A stretch of DNA of 44,824 nucleotides from Phaeoceros laevis (GCA_049999765.1 JBNGIQ010008919.1:1-44824), one strand, 5' to 3'. Positions 27,461-38,009 are shown, counted from the first letter of the stretch. Notes: a model not told the origin generated them from the letters alone. Made by a program: numbers and translations.

Positions 27461-27478
27461 GTGTGTGTGTGTGTGTGT
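27461..27478. repeat. (GT)9 microsatellite
   Basis: Nine GT units, followed by TATCTC. Confidence 0.9.
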
Positions 27479-27519
27479 ATCTCAAAGGTTTGACGGTCCC
27501 TTATAAGTGACCTCTCTTG

Positions 27520-27840
27520 TCATATGAGTGTGATCCTCATTGTGCATACATGCTTGCCACCCAAAACTATGGAGAAAAAGCCAAATGTCCAACCCTCCAC
27601 ATTGCCACCACATTGCGTGCATGGCTTCTCAAAAAGCCTTGAGCAAGAATCACCAACAATCAACTACTGCCATGCTGATTGCTTGTATTATTATTACTAA
27701 AGATGGTAACCGTCTCAAGAAGCCCAACAAAGCCACAATTTTTTTCAAGTGCGTGACATTTTTTGTAGTGCATAACCAAGCTACAATTACAGTGACACTC
27801 TATATACCACTACAACCATGTCTAGTAGTGGGGTCCTCTA
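27520..27840 (-). mobile_element. R1 copy D, fragment
   Basis: Matches the part of copies A/B around TGCTTGCCACCCAAAAC, GGAGAAAAA and ATTGCCACCACA (27545-27615), then ACCATGTCTAGTAGTGGGG at 27816, equivalent to CCATGTCCAGCAACAAGG in A and B. It lacks the poly(A) end. Confidence 0.6.
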
Positions 27841-28010
27841 GACGTCAAAGGATCCTCCGCTTTTTTCCGTTTGGCTTCTAGCCACTGGAAGAAAAAGCCT
27901 GTCAGCCAATATCCGTCTTGCTCCCACCACTCCCCCGCCCTGACTTGGCCGCGGAGTGCCACCCCTTCTAGGGCATTAAGCTTGTCCCATAGTTGGTGGA
28001 GTTTTGGCAA
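27822..28010 (-). pseudogene. LINE ORF2 fragment (segment ahead of RT)
   Basis: The minus frame reads LWDKLNALEGVALRGQVRAG, EWWEQDGYWLTGFFFQWLEA and KRKKAE. It resembles the plant LINE block before RT, where RARxxWxxxGDxNTxFFFxxxxxRRK is usual. It faces away from the next LINE fragment, so the two are not one element. Confidence 0.5.
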
Positions 28011-28530
28011 CTAATAACGATGTTGACGCTATTGTACAAACTTATTGCAAAAGGCTTGGATCTCTGAGGATTCGCCCTTTCATGGATGGTTGGGTGGAGC
28101 AGGAGCAAAAAGGCTTTGCACTGGATGCACCATAGCTGACAACCTTATGCTCTTATGCAAGGCAAAATGGCACATTTGCGACAGGCCCGGAAGTGATATT
28201 TTTGTAGCTTGATTATTCTAAAGCCTACGATAGGCTTGAATGACACTTCCTCCATGCTAGCTTGGAAAAGCCTGGGTTCAGTGAGAAGTTCAGGAGGTGG
28301 GTGCGAATCCTCTACGAGGATGCAGCAGCATCTATCCTAGTTAATGGGGAGCTCACCAAGTGGCTCAAGCTATTGCGGTCGCTGCATCAAGGGTGCCCCC
28401 TCGTGCCATATCTATTTGTACTGGCAGTCAATTTGTTCATATTACTTGTGAAAACCAAAAGGGACATCAAGGGCCTACTGTTGCCGACAGAAGATAAGTT
28501 GAAAGCCTTGGCGGTGCCTCTTTCAGGATG
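28011..28530 (+). pseudogene. LINE reverse transcriptase fragment
   Basis: The N-terminal RT motif KLIAKGLDL...PFMDGWVEQEQKGF is followed in another frame by TIADNLMLLCKAKWH. Then come DYSKAYDRLE (catalytic Asp of block A; the following Trp is a TGA), ASLEKPGFSEKFRRWVRILY, LHQGCPLVPYLFVLAVN and IKGLLLP. The xADD block is missing: homology stops near 28531, where Copia III Gag begins. At least two frame breaks. Confidence 0.82.
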
Positions 28531-28539
28531 AATCATGCC

Positions 28540-28965
28540 AGAGTGGCTAATCAGGGAACAGTTGTTTGAGAAACACAAGCAGCCATCCTCTTGCTGGCTG
28601 CTTTGCCCCAAAGCTGGGGGCCCTTTGTTACTGCTCAACAGAGCAGGACTGGATTAATTGTAGCAGAAGTTATAGCCGCTATGGTACAACATGAGAGAAC
28701 TCATAAGCTGGGAACGCTCCCATCTTCACAGCAAGGAGCCAATGGTTCTCACTTTACACGGAAAAATAATTGCAATTTTAGACCACAAGGCTTTAAGGAC
28801 CCAAGACAAACGTTCTTATAGATACCTAGTAACAGACGGTTCCAAAAGGGCTCTTATTGGCGAGAGGCTTTTGTAAACGTTACCGTCAGTAAAAGCGCAA
28901 TGGTATTTCACCAAAAAAAAAAAAGTGCTCTTATTGCAAACGCCCTAGGCATTATTAGAAAGACT
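28540..28965 (+). pseudogene. Copia III Gag with knuckle disrupted by an insertion
   Basis: UBN2-type Gag LLAALPQSWGPFVTAQQSR and EVIAAMVQHERTHKLG, then RKNNCNFRPQGFKDPRQ. The knuckle at about 28924-28965 reads KCSYCKRPRHY-stop-KDY, where Copia I has KCAYCKKPGHFWRDC. The Trp is a stop and the last Cys is Tyr. A 67-bp SINE-like insertion (28860-28926) sits at the first codons of the knuckle. Confidence 0.78.
28860..28926 (+). mobile_element. Short SINE-like insertion with target duplication
   Basis: 67 bp ending AGTAAAAGCGCAATGG...TTTCACC and a poly(A) run. It is flanked by AAAAGGGCTCTTATTG (28844-28859) and AAAAGTGCTCTTATTG (28921-28936), a 16-bp duplication with one mismatch whose first As merge with the A-tail. 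The last 47 bases before the A-tail match the reverse complement of 42731-42777 with three mismatches. Confidence 0.85.
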
Positions 28966-29059
28966 ATCATAAGAAGAAATTAGATGAACAGAAAAGAATA
29001 GGCAAACATCAGCTAAAGCTATTCATGGCTCACCAGTTTGTTACATTGTATTTTGTTTT

Positions 29060-29420
29060 TCTGCATACTGCCCTCCTGACAACCTCTGTTGGTACCTTGA
29101 TTCCGCTGCCTGAAATCATTTTGCCTTTGATAAATCACTTTTTTGTCTCCTATGAAAAATTAGTTCCACCGGACAAGATAAGTCTTGGAGATGATAGAAC
29201 TTGTCCAATTCTAGGCAAAGGCACCATTCAACTAAGGCTTAAATCAGGCAACATTTTTGAGCTACATGCAGTCTTGCGCGTACCTGACTTGATCCAAAAT
29301 CTTCTCTCCATAATAGCCCTTGGCAGTCTTAAACTCTATCGAGTAGTTATTGAAGACAACCTTACGGTGATTACGACAAAGTCAAATCCAGCCAGTGCTC
29401 TTATAACTGGATGACCTGAC
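29060..29420 (+). pseudogene. Copia III protease region
   Basis: The active site reads WYLDSAA-stop-NHF (codons 29090-29119). The Asp is kept, but Gly of DSG is Ala and the following Ser is TGA (29111-29113). KLVPPDKISLGDDRTCPILG and RVPDLIQNLLS follow, as in Copia I. Non-functional. Confidence 0.82.
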
Positions 29421-29468
29421 CACGACCTCCTTTTATTAGACGCCATGTCCATTTCTTAAAATCACGTT

Positions 29469-30146
29469 ATGAATATCTCCACATATCTAATTGATACCAA
29501 CAAGCAGCTGATTCAGTTATGGCACAGGCGTCTTGGTCATGTATCGCAAGGAAAAATGAGGCTACTGTTTGAAGGAAATTATAGGACCGACTTACCATCT
29601 TTTAAAATATCGGAGCTCCCCATATGTGAAGCTTGTCTCAAAGGCAAGCGACACTGTGATCCCCATTCTCGAAGCATAAGCACAACAAGCAGCCTTATGG
29701 AGCTCGTACACTCGGACGTCTGTGGCCTCGTGGAAGTCCAATCCCTTGGACATAGCCTTTATTTTGTTACCTTTATCGACGACTACTCTGGCTTCACATG
29801 CTTGTACTTTCTTCATCACAAGTCCTCTACGTTTGAGAAGTTCCAGTAATACCTTGTTTATGCTGAGAGGCACACCTGCCGTAAGCTTCAAGTGCTTCAA
29901 TCCGACAACAATGGCGAATATACTTCACACCAATTTATTGATTTCTTTATGCAAGCGGGTATTCAACGACGTTTTTCAGTGCCCTATACTCCTCAGCAAA
30001 TGGGTCTGGCAGAAAAACGTAACGGAGATATTAATGATCTTGTCAGAAGCATGATCATACATGCATCAGTCCCCAAATCTTTTTGGGCTGAAGTAGTTGC
30101 CATGTTTGTTCACATTCGGAACCGGATTTCCAAAGCAACCACATGA
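29469..30146 (+). pseudogene. Copia III integrase
   Basis: HHCC motif LWHRRLGHVS ... ICEACLKGKR, first Asp in LVHSDVCGLVEV, FIDDYSGFTCLYF, second Asp in LQSDNNGEYTSHQF and Glu in MGLAEKRNGDIN. All three catalytic residues are present, unlike Copia I. One stop at 29847-29849 splits the core, and the frame ends at a TGA in KATT at 30146. Confidence 0.88.
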
Positions 30147-30789
30147 CACACACCTTTTTATTTTTGGATAGGACAAAAGCCTGACTTATCTCATCTTCGT
30201 ACCTTTGGTTGCACGGCTTATGCTCACATTCCCAAAGCCCTGTGTCAAAAGTGGGATCCTCATAGTGTGAAACTCAAATTCATAGATTATGGAGATGGTG
30301 TTAGAGGCTACAAACTTATTCGTCCTCTAACTCACCAAATCTCCTACTCACGTAACATCCGATTTGATGAATTTGACTTCTTCACATCCTTTGGACATCC
30401 TCCTCCTATTGATATCAATGATGTTGAAGATGATCTGGTGCCTCTGCCAACCGGGGGATACCGCACCGAGAAACTGGATTTGATCTTGCTGCATATGATA
30501 ATCCAATTCCAGTGCAGTTGCCAGAGACACCAGCTCCTTTGATCTCACAACCGCCAAATGATATTGCACCTGCTCAACCTGAGAATCCCATAGTACCAAG
30601 ACGATCTACTAGATACAGACCACCAATTAAACAAAACCGCTTCTAGGTTATAATCCAAACTATATTCTAGTATCTCAAGGGTCAGAAACTCTCCAGCAAG
30701 CTCATTTACAATGTGCTTCTGAAACAGCAAGAGGAACTGACCCAGCCATTTGCAAGGAAGCCATATTTGGCCCAAATGTCAAAGGCTAG
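30147..30789 (+). pseudogene. Copia III integrase C-terminal region and linker
   Basis: SHLRTFGCTAYAHIPKAL, VKLKFIDYGDGVRGYKL and THQISYSRNIRFDEFDFF, equivalent to the Copia I region, then an acidic linker ending PRRSTRYRPPIK. Broken by frameshifts near 30470. Confidence 0.75.
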
Positions 30790-31650
30790 AAAAATGCTAT
30801 AAAGAAAGAGTTGGACTCCCTCCATAAAAATGATACATGGGACCTCGTCCTTCTTCCTATGAGCAGAAAGACAATTCCTTGTAAGTGGGTATTTTGAGCT
30901 AAGTTTAAAGCAGGCGGATCACTAGATAAACAAAAAGTGCAACTTGTGGTTAAGGGATTCTCACTACAAGAGGGAGAAGATTATGGGGAAAATTTTTCCC
31001 TGTTTTACGACAGTCATCATTTGGTTTTCTTGTAGCCTTCGATGTTCAGTTTGGATATCACCTGCACCAAATCGATGTCCAATCAGTCTTTCTTCATGGA
31101 GTAATAAGTGAGGACATCTACATGGAAGTACCAGAAGGATTAGACCTCTCTCCTGACAAGGAAGGATATGTATGCAAATTGAAAAATGCTCTTTATCGTC
31201 TGAAATAGAGCCCGAAGGCCTGGTTTGATAGAATTGATTTATACCTTACCCTTGCAAGCTTCATGAAGAACCCGTCTGATAGTAATGTGTATAGATATCA
31301 AGGTAATGAAGGATTTGTACTGCTCGCTTTATATGTCGACAATATTGTATTAGTATCCAATAGTCTCCATATCACAGATTAGCCAAGGTTAAAAATATGT
31401 TGTTTCTGGAGTTCGCAATGACTGATTTAGGTGAACTACATTCTTTCTTCGGGATAAAGATTGAGTGCATTTGGGAACAACATGTTATCATTCGAAGTCA
31501 AACAGCCTAGACTGAGTATGTACAGCAAGTTTTCAGTAAATATAATATGGCTGATGCAAAGCCCTGCTCAACACCAATAACTAGATTAGCAAAATTGTCA
31601 CAAGAATCCTGTCCTACAATCCCCTATCGATAGACTTGTGGCTTGTTACA
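30790..31650 (+). pseudogene. Copia III reverse transcriptase, YVDD changed to YVDN
   Basis: Blocks KWVF-stop-AKFKAGGSLDKQ, HQIDVQSVFLHG, LYRLK-stop-SPKAWFDRID and VLLALYVDNIVLVSN. The second Asp of the YVDD catalytic pair is Asn (31341-31343). Stops and two frameshifts are also present. Doubly inactivated. Confidence 0.85.
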
Positions 31651-31689
31651 GCATTTATAGGTCAGTACCAGGCCTGATATAAGTAAGGT

Positions 31690-32318
31690 CACTTCATTTG
31701 TTTGTTAATTCTTCCAAAATCTTGGGCAGACACATTGGATAGCTATTAAACGCGTCCTCAGATACTTGAAAGGCACACAAAACTACGGACTTGTTTATAA
31801 AAGAAAGCACTTACAAGATTCAGGCTCTGCGACAATTATTTCAACTCGGACTAGGCAGGAGACCCAGATTTAAGACGCTCTACTGCAGCATATGTGACCA
31901 TGGCCATTTCAGCCTCACTTTCTTGGAGCAGTAAGCGGCTTCAGACAGTGTGTCTGTCCTCCACAAATGCAGAGTACGCAACTTACATAGAGGCTGCAAA
32001 GGAACATTTGCCGATGGATTAGGAACCCCTATAAATGGTGCAATAGAACTCTACGGTGATTCCCAGTCTGCTATAGCACTATCTCACAATCCAATCTATC
32101 ATGCAAGAATAAAATATCTGGAGATCAAGCATCATTTCAATTGTCAGCTTGTAGCAGAGCAGGAAATCTCGCTAAAATATGTTGCTATAGAAGAGAACCC
32201 GACAGATCTTCTAATGAGGGCACTGCCTCTACAACTGCACAACAAACACAGGCTTGCGTTGGGTTTAAGAGATGCAACCTGTAAGATTGAAGACTCCACG
32301 ATAAGTATGGCTCGCTAG
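31690..32318 (+). pseudogene. Copia III RNase H
   Basis: RVLRYLKGTQNYGLVYK, DPDLRRSTAAYVT, LSWSSKRLQTVCLSSTNAEY (the usual Glu in STEAxY is Asn), IELYGDSQSAIALSHNPIY and EIKHHFNCQLVAEQEIS. It ends in TDLLMRALPL. The glutamate loss would abolish RNase H activity. Confidence 0.82.
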
Positions 32319-32593
32319 CACCACCTCCAAGTAATCGCAATATGTGAGAACATGTTGACCGGATGAAAACTGGACCAAATTGCAGCAGCCCCGCGAGTAA
32401 GCAGTAGTGAATCCATACTACCTCATATCTCAGTACGTAGCAAACTTCCTGAAGATAGAATTCATGAACTAAACAGCTACAGTGTTGTGTGCAAGCATCA
32501 ATGAGAGACATTGCGGCGGCATGGGTGCGGCTCGTGTAGGTCACAAAGATAGCAAAAGAAAAACTAGTCTAGAGTTAATTAAAATAAAGGGAG
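32319..32593 (+). other. Copia III 3' non-coding region and polypurine tract
   Basis: Aligns with 6311-6644 of Copia I (antisense translation shows the shared VCYVxRxxxVWIxYCLLA). It ends with the purine tract ATAAAGGGAG (32584-32593). Confidence 0.65.
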
Positions 32594-32680
32594 TGTGAAA
32601 CGATTTAGTTTTAAGATGTTTCAATCAATCTAGCTAGGTATGAACTGTGAAGTTTATTTAATTTTGACGGTTATAACTAT
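32594..32680 (+). repeat. Copia III 3' LTR remnant
   Basis: Begins TGTGAAACGATTTAG right after the PPT, like TGTGAACGGAGCTAG in the Copia I LTR. TAGCTAGGTATGAACTGTG corresponds to TAGCTAGATAACGTGTG there. Similarity fades after about 32680. Confidence 0.5.
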
Positions 32681-32940
32681 ATTACTGTATTTATGGCCTG
32701 TGCTTAGTAAAGCGATTGTCTTCCTGGCTATTCTTGAGCCTTTAGTTTTGCTCTTATTCAGACTTTCTCATCTAAGGCAGGAGGTGTCACCGCGGAAGTA
32801 GGGGCAACCGGCGCCTGCTTGGGTGGGGAGGGCTGAGCATGTAGAGAGAGGCGGCGACAGATTAGATTCAAGTGGCTCAGTGGGAGGAGCAGGTTGTGCA
32901 TTAGATGTTCAAGCTAGGACTGAAGTCTCAGACTAGGGCT

Positions 32941-33360
32941 GCGCCATGGAACTGGGTGATTTATTTGGAGGGCGACCAGACGGAGGGAATGCTAGAGAGG
33001 TGTGTGATGTTAAAAGAGTAGGATCTTAGTTATGGGATAGCCAAAGCCAAATTTTTTCCAAGCTATGTTAGGGAGTTGCTGGACAAGGCGAGGGAGGTGC
33101 TGGGTGCAGAGCGTGAGATGTGGGCGCAGTTGGAAAGCGATGAGGCAGTGCTAGCGGTCTCTCGAAGCTGGGCACCATAGAGTTTGGACACGGTCTGGGT
33201 TTTGGAGAAAGTGCCAGTATACTACACTGGGGCCAGCAGACTGAGCCCTCCTTGCAGGCATTGTTAGCGCACAAGCGACTAAGCGGCGGAAGATTGTCGC
33301 TCGGGATGTTGACATGCTCAATCATTTAGAGAAAAGGCAAGTGGGATGGACGACACTTGG
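32941..33360 (+). pseudogene. Decayed coding stretch, unknown (possibly LINE)
   Basis: One plus frame is open from 32941 to 33255 except for TAG at 33019 and 33178. It reads APWNWVIYLEGDQTEGMLER, YGIAKAKFFPSYVRELLDKA, REVLGAEREMWAQLESDEAV and LAVSRSWAP. A second frame continues with KIVARDVDMLNHLEKRQVGW. The composition is strongly protein-like. The style resembles the part of plant LINE ORF2 between RT and zf-RVT, but no diagnostic motif is present. Confidence 0.4.
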
Positions 33361-34116
33361 AGTGCCTCTGGTTGCGTTCATTGGAGCGGAATTAGTCAGG
33401 CAAGACGTGCAAGTGTGTTTTCAGCTGAGAGCCTGCACAAAGGTAGATAGAGGATGACTCCACATTGTTGTCAATAGATCGCAGCAACCAGTTTGTGAAT
33501 TAAGTGGGATCAGAGGCTTAACATGCATGCTAAGGCTGATTTCCAAAGGGTGGCGGAGGCACTTGTCCAAACAAGGGCAGAAGGTCGAGCAGGAATTCTT
33601 TAGAGCCTCCTCTGTTTTGAGCATTTTGTCTACTCAGGGCCAATACGGTGTCCAAGCAGAAGCTTCTCCTTCATGACTTTGGAGCCTAATGAAGGTGATT
33701 ACGAGTAAGGGAGGACTTTTGTGGTAGTAAAAGTGTTAGTAACCCACTCTTTTGGGTTATTTTCTTTTTTTGATTTGAGTGTTTTGTTTTGGAATAATAC
33801 AAATGCTTGGTTAATAATAGGGGAGAAAAATATTAGCTAAGCATTTTTGCTTATTAGTAGAATAACGTCTGGTTTTATTAGCGTGAACGCCTGATGTCAT
33901 GAGGAGGCATGCCACAAAGAACGCAGAATGAGACTTTATTAAATAAGCGGGAGCGGTTGCTCTCAGTACAAGGAGGCCTCAAACCTACGGAAGGTTGAGA
34001 TTTGGAGCCAGGTCACTAGGGCCTGAAGTAGTGGCGTTCCTCGAAGCAAGGTATGTCCCCGGTTGGATTGTTTGAGGAGGCAGTGCGAGGGTTTGCTGCG
34101 TGGCGAGTTGTACAAC
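33361..34116. other. Spacer, no gene recognised
   Basis: Scattered short frames without motifs; AT-rich around 33720-33880. Confidence 0.35.
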
Positions 34117-34533
34117 TCATGGAGGTCGGCGCAGTAAGTCCAGGGGAACGGCAACATGTGGCCGAGCTTCAGCCATGTCAAGCCGGATTGGTTGAGGAGG
34201 AGGATCTTGCTGAGGAACAGGCGGCGTGGGTTCCTCAGGCGCAGGGAGGAGCGTCTGCAAGAGAACATCTACTTCATGGAGGAGAATGATGAAGTCTTCA
34301 CAATAGACGAACTGAGAGCGTGGGGTATTGGTTGCAGCGCAAAACTCCTGATATGCCTGAATCCTCGTGGAGGCTTGGTGAGTTACGGCAGCTAGCTCCT
34401 TAAGGATGTGTGCTGACATACGTTGCACGTATTCAGCCCAGCGTGCGCGAGCTCGTACGCGATCGTTTAGTGAGGCGGTAGCTGTCTGGCGGAGAATGCT
34501 ACAGCCAACTCCGCTGCCAGCACCTTCTCCGGC
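34117..34533 (-). CDS. Unknown ORF, Gag-like composition
   Basis: The minus frame is open from a stop at 34536 to 34117, with an internal Met at 34428. It has a helical N-terminal half (ATASLNDRVRARARWAEYVQ, SAHILKELAAVTHQ, YQEFCAATNTPRSQFVYCED, FIILLHEVDVLLQTLLPAP) and a Pro-rich tail (PTPPVPQQDPPPQP). A helical part followed by a Pro-rich tail recalls retroelement Gag N-termini, but there is no zinc knuckle and no adjoining protease. No family recognised. Confidence 0.4.
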   Translation of the reverse strand, partial: AGEGAGSGVGCSILRQTATASLNDRVRARARWAEYVQRMSAHILKELAAVTHQASTRIQAYQEFCAATNTPRSQFVYCEDFIILLHEVDVLLQTLLPAPEEPTPPVPQQDPPPQPIRLDMAEARPHVAVPLDLLRRPP

Positions 34534-34679
34534 TTATCCTTTGGATCATCTGTTCTATTTGCTCGGCCCATTCTCTGCTGATCTCACGCTGACTGAAGTT
34601 CACCGTCAGCAAGTTTCCGCAGCTTGGCTCCAAATGGATGACATGTGCATGTGGATGACATGGACCTAGATAGCATGGC

Positions 34680-35640
34680 ATGCATGGACATGAGGCAAAC
34701 CCTAACTTATAACTACTTCCTAACTTGGCCAGCTTGAAAAAGGAAACTAAACCAAAAATACTAACTAGTGCTAGTGGCTAGACCTTATCTAGGCAGATAA
34801 GATAAGGTTTTGTGTCTGACTCCATTCTATTGGGTAGGAGCCAAGGGTTGAGTGTGTAGCTAAAAAGGGTAGAGAGAGATTAGGTAGGCCAATAGGAGGC
34901 TAGTAGGGGATCCTTGTGAGAGGGGGCTCCCCACCCCCTATATGTACTCTCCCTCTCCCTCTTCTAAGTGTCTTACAAGTCTTTTCTTGCCTTGTGTTGT
35001 TCATCCTTGCCTTGTTCTTGCTTTTGCTCTTGGCTTGGTGTTGGGCTGACTACCCCTTACTCATGGGGAGACCCTAGAAGAGCTTGGATGCATTTGTGCC
35101 CGTGATGACGACCCCTTGAGTGGTGACGTTCCATACCATCACTCATTATACCCCGTGCAAGTGGTGAGAACCTTGCGCACCGGCGTAGTGGAGTTGTGGA
35201 TCAGCGGATCCGTTAGTGACAGCGGCGCTGGAGCCTGGACCACGATTTTTTCTTGGAGTAGTTAGGATTCTTTGATGCCCGGGGAGGGGCTTAGTTGTTG
35301 AGATCTTCTGGTTGTTTTGGTTGGGTGGTGTTTCTATGTTATTTAGTAGTTAGAAGGGCTCAAAGACTGCGGGAGTAAGCGCCTGGGGAGAGGCCTTTGG
35401 AGCCTCCAAAAGAATTCTCTAGGTTATTAAAAGTGTTTGGTTTGTATGGATGTAGGCAAGAGTGCTCAAACCTGTTGAGAAGTCCTGTTGGGACAACCTT
35501 GACTAGGTCGTGGACATTGCCAGAGTGGCTGACTGTTCATTCTTTGGCATCAGCATCACAGTCCCGTGACATCGACGACGGTAACCAGTGGTCATTCAGG
35601 GCCGTGAGGGTCAGCGTCAGGGTGGTCATTTGTGGTTAAT
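34680..35640 (+). promoter_or_regulatory. Promoter/LTR-like region
   Basis: Pyrimidine-rich leader after a TATA-like CCTATATGTACTC (about 34939), with ACCTTATCT (34782-34790) and AGATAAGGT (34800-34808) forming a GATA-containing inverted repeat. No ORF with a domain follows. It resembles a plant LTR promoter and leader, but no PBS match is evident. Confidence 0.25.
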
Positions 35641-36359
35641 TCTGTTTTGTGTCATTTTAGTCTTCTTGTAACCAGCGTGGTTGTTCCTAAAGTCTTCTGT
35701 GAGACAAAACCCTTCGTGCTACAACAAGACAAGAGATAAATTCTACCTCTGGTTGCTACAAAAAACAAACGTAGTATGAGGCAAGACAAAATATAGGTGT
35801 TGTATATATACTTTTACTCTCGTTCAAAGGAGGAATAAAATGTTTCTCAATTTGCCAAAAAAAGAGAACACATAGGGAGGCCACAAGCTTGACCGGAGAG
35901 GATAGAACAAACAAAGCAGAGGACAACACAAGATCCATCACCAGGTCACAAGTCAACATGTAAATCTTGATGGACTAAGATACCTGGGAGAGATATTGTG
36001 ACAGGAGCACTGTGAAAATCATTCAGCAATATCTTCTTGATATCTATGAGCTGGCTAAGAATATACAATTTTTCTTTCCAAAACAATATTCATGCTTCAA
36101 TGTACAATATAGGCTATTTGCAGACTATACATGGTAGTTTTTTGGCACAATAATTTGTTACTTGGGCATGATATTTGATCACGTGGAAAAAGCAAAAAAA
36201 TGCCATTAAAACGGTACTTTTTAGGGTACTTGTTGTAATATATATCCACATTATCAATCTCGTGGTTATAGAACATTTGCAACACATAATTCTTAAAAGA
36301 AAAAAGGTAAAAAATACTTATGGGAAGGAAGGAACATTGGTACTAAGTTAGGTCAGTCA
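35641..36359. other. AT-rich spacer, nothing recognised
   Basis: No ORF over 70 codons with a domain, no repeat family match. Confidence 0.4.
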
Positions 36360-36459
36360 NNNNNNNNNNNNNNNNNNNNNNNNNNNNNNNNNNNNNNNNN
36401 NNNNNNNNNNNNNNNNNNNNNNNNNNNNNNNNNNNNNNNNNNNNNNNNNNNNNNNNNNN
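36360..36459. other. Assembly gap (100 N)
   Basis: Exactly 100 N, immediately before an LTR-like TATA box. Confidence 0.95.
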
Positions 36460-36646
36460 GTATAAAGGATTGACATGTTCATACACGTCAGATCCATACG
36501 AGGTAGAAAGATTATAATAGGCTAGGCTAGTTTGATTAGTTAGCATACGTTTGGATAATTATTAAGTAATGTTAGTGATATAAAAGTTGTAAGGGTGCAC
36601 TGAAAGGTGCCCAGCAACCTAAATAAAGTTGTTGTGAATTTGTGTA
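36460..36646 (+). repeat. Orphan LTR, 3' part
   Basis: TATAAAGG at 36461, AAATAAAG at 36621 and a PBS directly after the end indicate the promoter/R/U5 part of an LTR. Its 5' part is lost in the gap. Confidence 0.55.
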
Positions 36647-36659
36647 TGGTATAAGAGCC
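36647..36659 (+). promoter_or_regulatory. Primer binding site (iMet type, one mismatch)
   Basis: TGGTATAAGAGCC, one base from the standard TGGTATCAGAGCC. Confidence 0.7.
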
Positions 36660-37872
36660 AACATAGCCAACAATCTTGTCTCGATCGCACACCACCTCAC
36701 AAAGCGCGTATATGCAATAGAAATCTCTTCTACTTTCTTGAAAATGGCGTTTTTGAAATGGTTCTCATAAAGTAGAATAAAATAGAATGTTTTCTTGAAA
36801 TGTTTCTTGAAATTATTCTAAGCATCAAAGGTATACATTTTTGCATCCAAGCTTGCGCATAAAACAATGTGAGTGTGGCATGAACTATTGCACATGAAAT
36901 TTGAGGCATTGCAAAAATTTTGAAAATGGCTGTGAGTGGCACCCAAGCATGGCATGCTTGAAGCGTGTAGTATTGAGCAGGAAGTGACTCACACATGGGT
37001 ATGGCTGTGAGTGGTGTTTGAGCAAAGGACACCAAGGCAGGCAGCGAAATGCCACGCCTAATCGTGGTTTGTCATGCCAAGTGGCTAAGCTGGAAAGAAA
37101 TATCGGAAGAAGCTAGAGTTAGCTAAATATAAGTAGTAGAATGTGTGGTGACCCGGGTTTGCCTCGGAGAATGCCACATTAGAAGATAATAGCCCTATTT
37201 AACTCGAGGGCTAATATGGAGCATTGGTTTTGCACTGTCCTCAAGGTGAGGCCACTGACACCCTATATGCAATCGGATAAGTATGTGTTTGTGTGATCAA
37301 GGATAATGTAAGCAAGGTGTTCAAGCGGGCGTCATCACAAGGAGCTTGAAAGTGCAAAACGCAGCTTATGCTCAGGCGAACCCACCTCTTTGTGCGTAGG
37401 AAGACGGAGTGCATTCCAAGTCGAGAGCAGACACTGCTACTAGGCAGCGACGTGCATGGAGCAGGGAGGGGTTTCCAAGCAGGAGAGTCGGGTGGAGGTG
37501 CTCGAGGCGCCTCTCAAGTGACGTCATTGAATCGAGTCAGTCCTTGTTAAATGAGCTGGTGGCGAATGTAGTATGGTTGTTACCAGAAGGCAGGAAGAGG
37601 AGAGTTGGGTTATGCGGATGCCGCAAGTTGCAGAGGACAAGTTGACAACCTGCACACTTGGGTCCGTTTGGCTAGGAGGCAAGTTCTAGAGTAGGATAGG
37701 AAGTTTTAGGCCAATAGGGCCGAAAGGGCTTTTTGGTGCCGAGGCAGAAGGAGGGTCAATGGTTGGTTTGGAGGAAATGGAGCCTCTGAGGCTAGGCAGA
37801 GATGAGGTGTTCACAAGAAAACATGGAGGCATGTCTGTGGCTAACTTTAAGGAAAGTTTTTGGCGATCATGA
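36660..37872. other. Decayed leader/internal region after the orphan LTR
   Basis: No confident coding frame. The frames at 37368-37645 are Gly/Arg/Ser-rich and lack motifs. It may be the degraded 5' leader of the element whose PBS is at 36647. Confidence 0.3.
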
Positions 37873-38009
37873 CTGAGATCGAAGTAAAGACTGAAAGGTA
37901 CACAGACGAGGTTGCCTTCCTGCAAATGCCTAGATACCTGAGTGGAGCAGCGCTGAAGGAAGGTGTATCGGATGAACAAGGAAGAGGTAAAGCAGAGAAA
38001 AAGAGATAG
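37873..38009 (+). pseudogene. Gag-like fragment
   Basis: The plus frame EIEVKTERYTDEVAFLQMPR, YLSGAALKEGVSDEQGRGKA resembles a gypsy Gag core (AxxYLxGxAL). It is cut at 38009 by R1 copy B. Confidence 0.4.

Larger units (their letters stand above)
28540..32680 (+). mobile_element. Copia III: decayed Ty1/copia element, same family as Copia I
   Basis: Plus-strand partial Gag, knuckle, protease, integrase, linker, RT, RNase H, 3' non-coding region, PPT and the start of an LTR. Motif-by-motif agreement with Copia I in the opposite orientation about 18-22 kb away. More stop codons than Copia I, so probably older or longer without selection. Confidence 0.92.

Noticed and set aside
32185-32544. 119-codon minus-strand ORF similar to the plus-strand ORF at 6419-6655
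   Set aside because: The similarity is real but reflects the shared non-coding 3' region of Copia I and III read in antisense, not a conserved gene.
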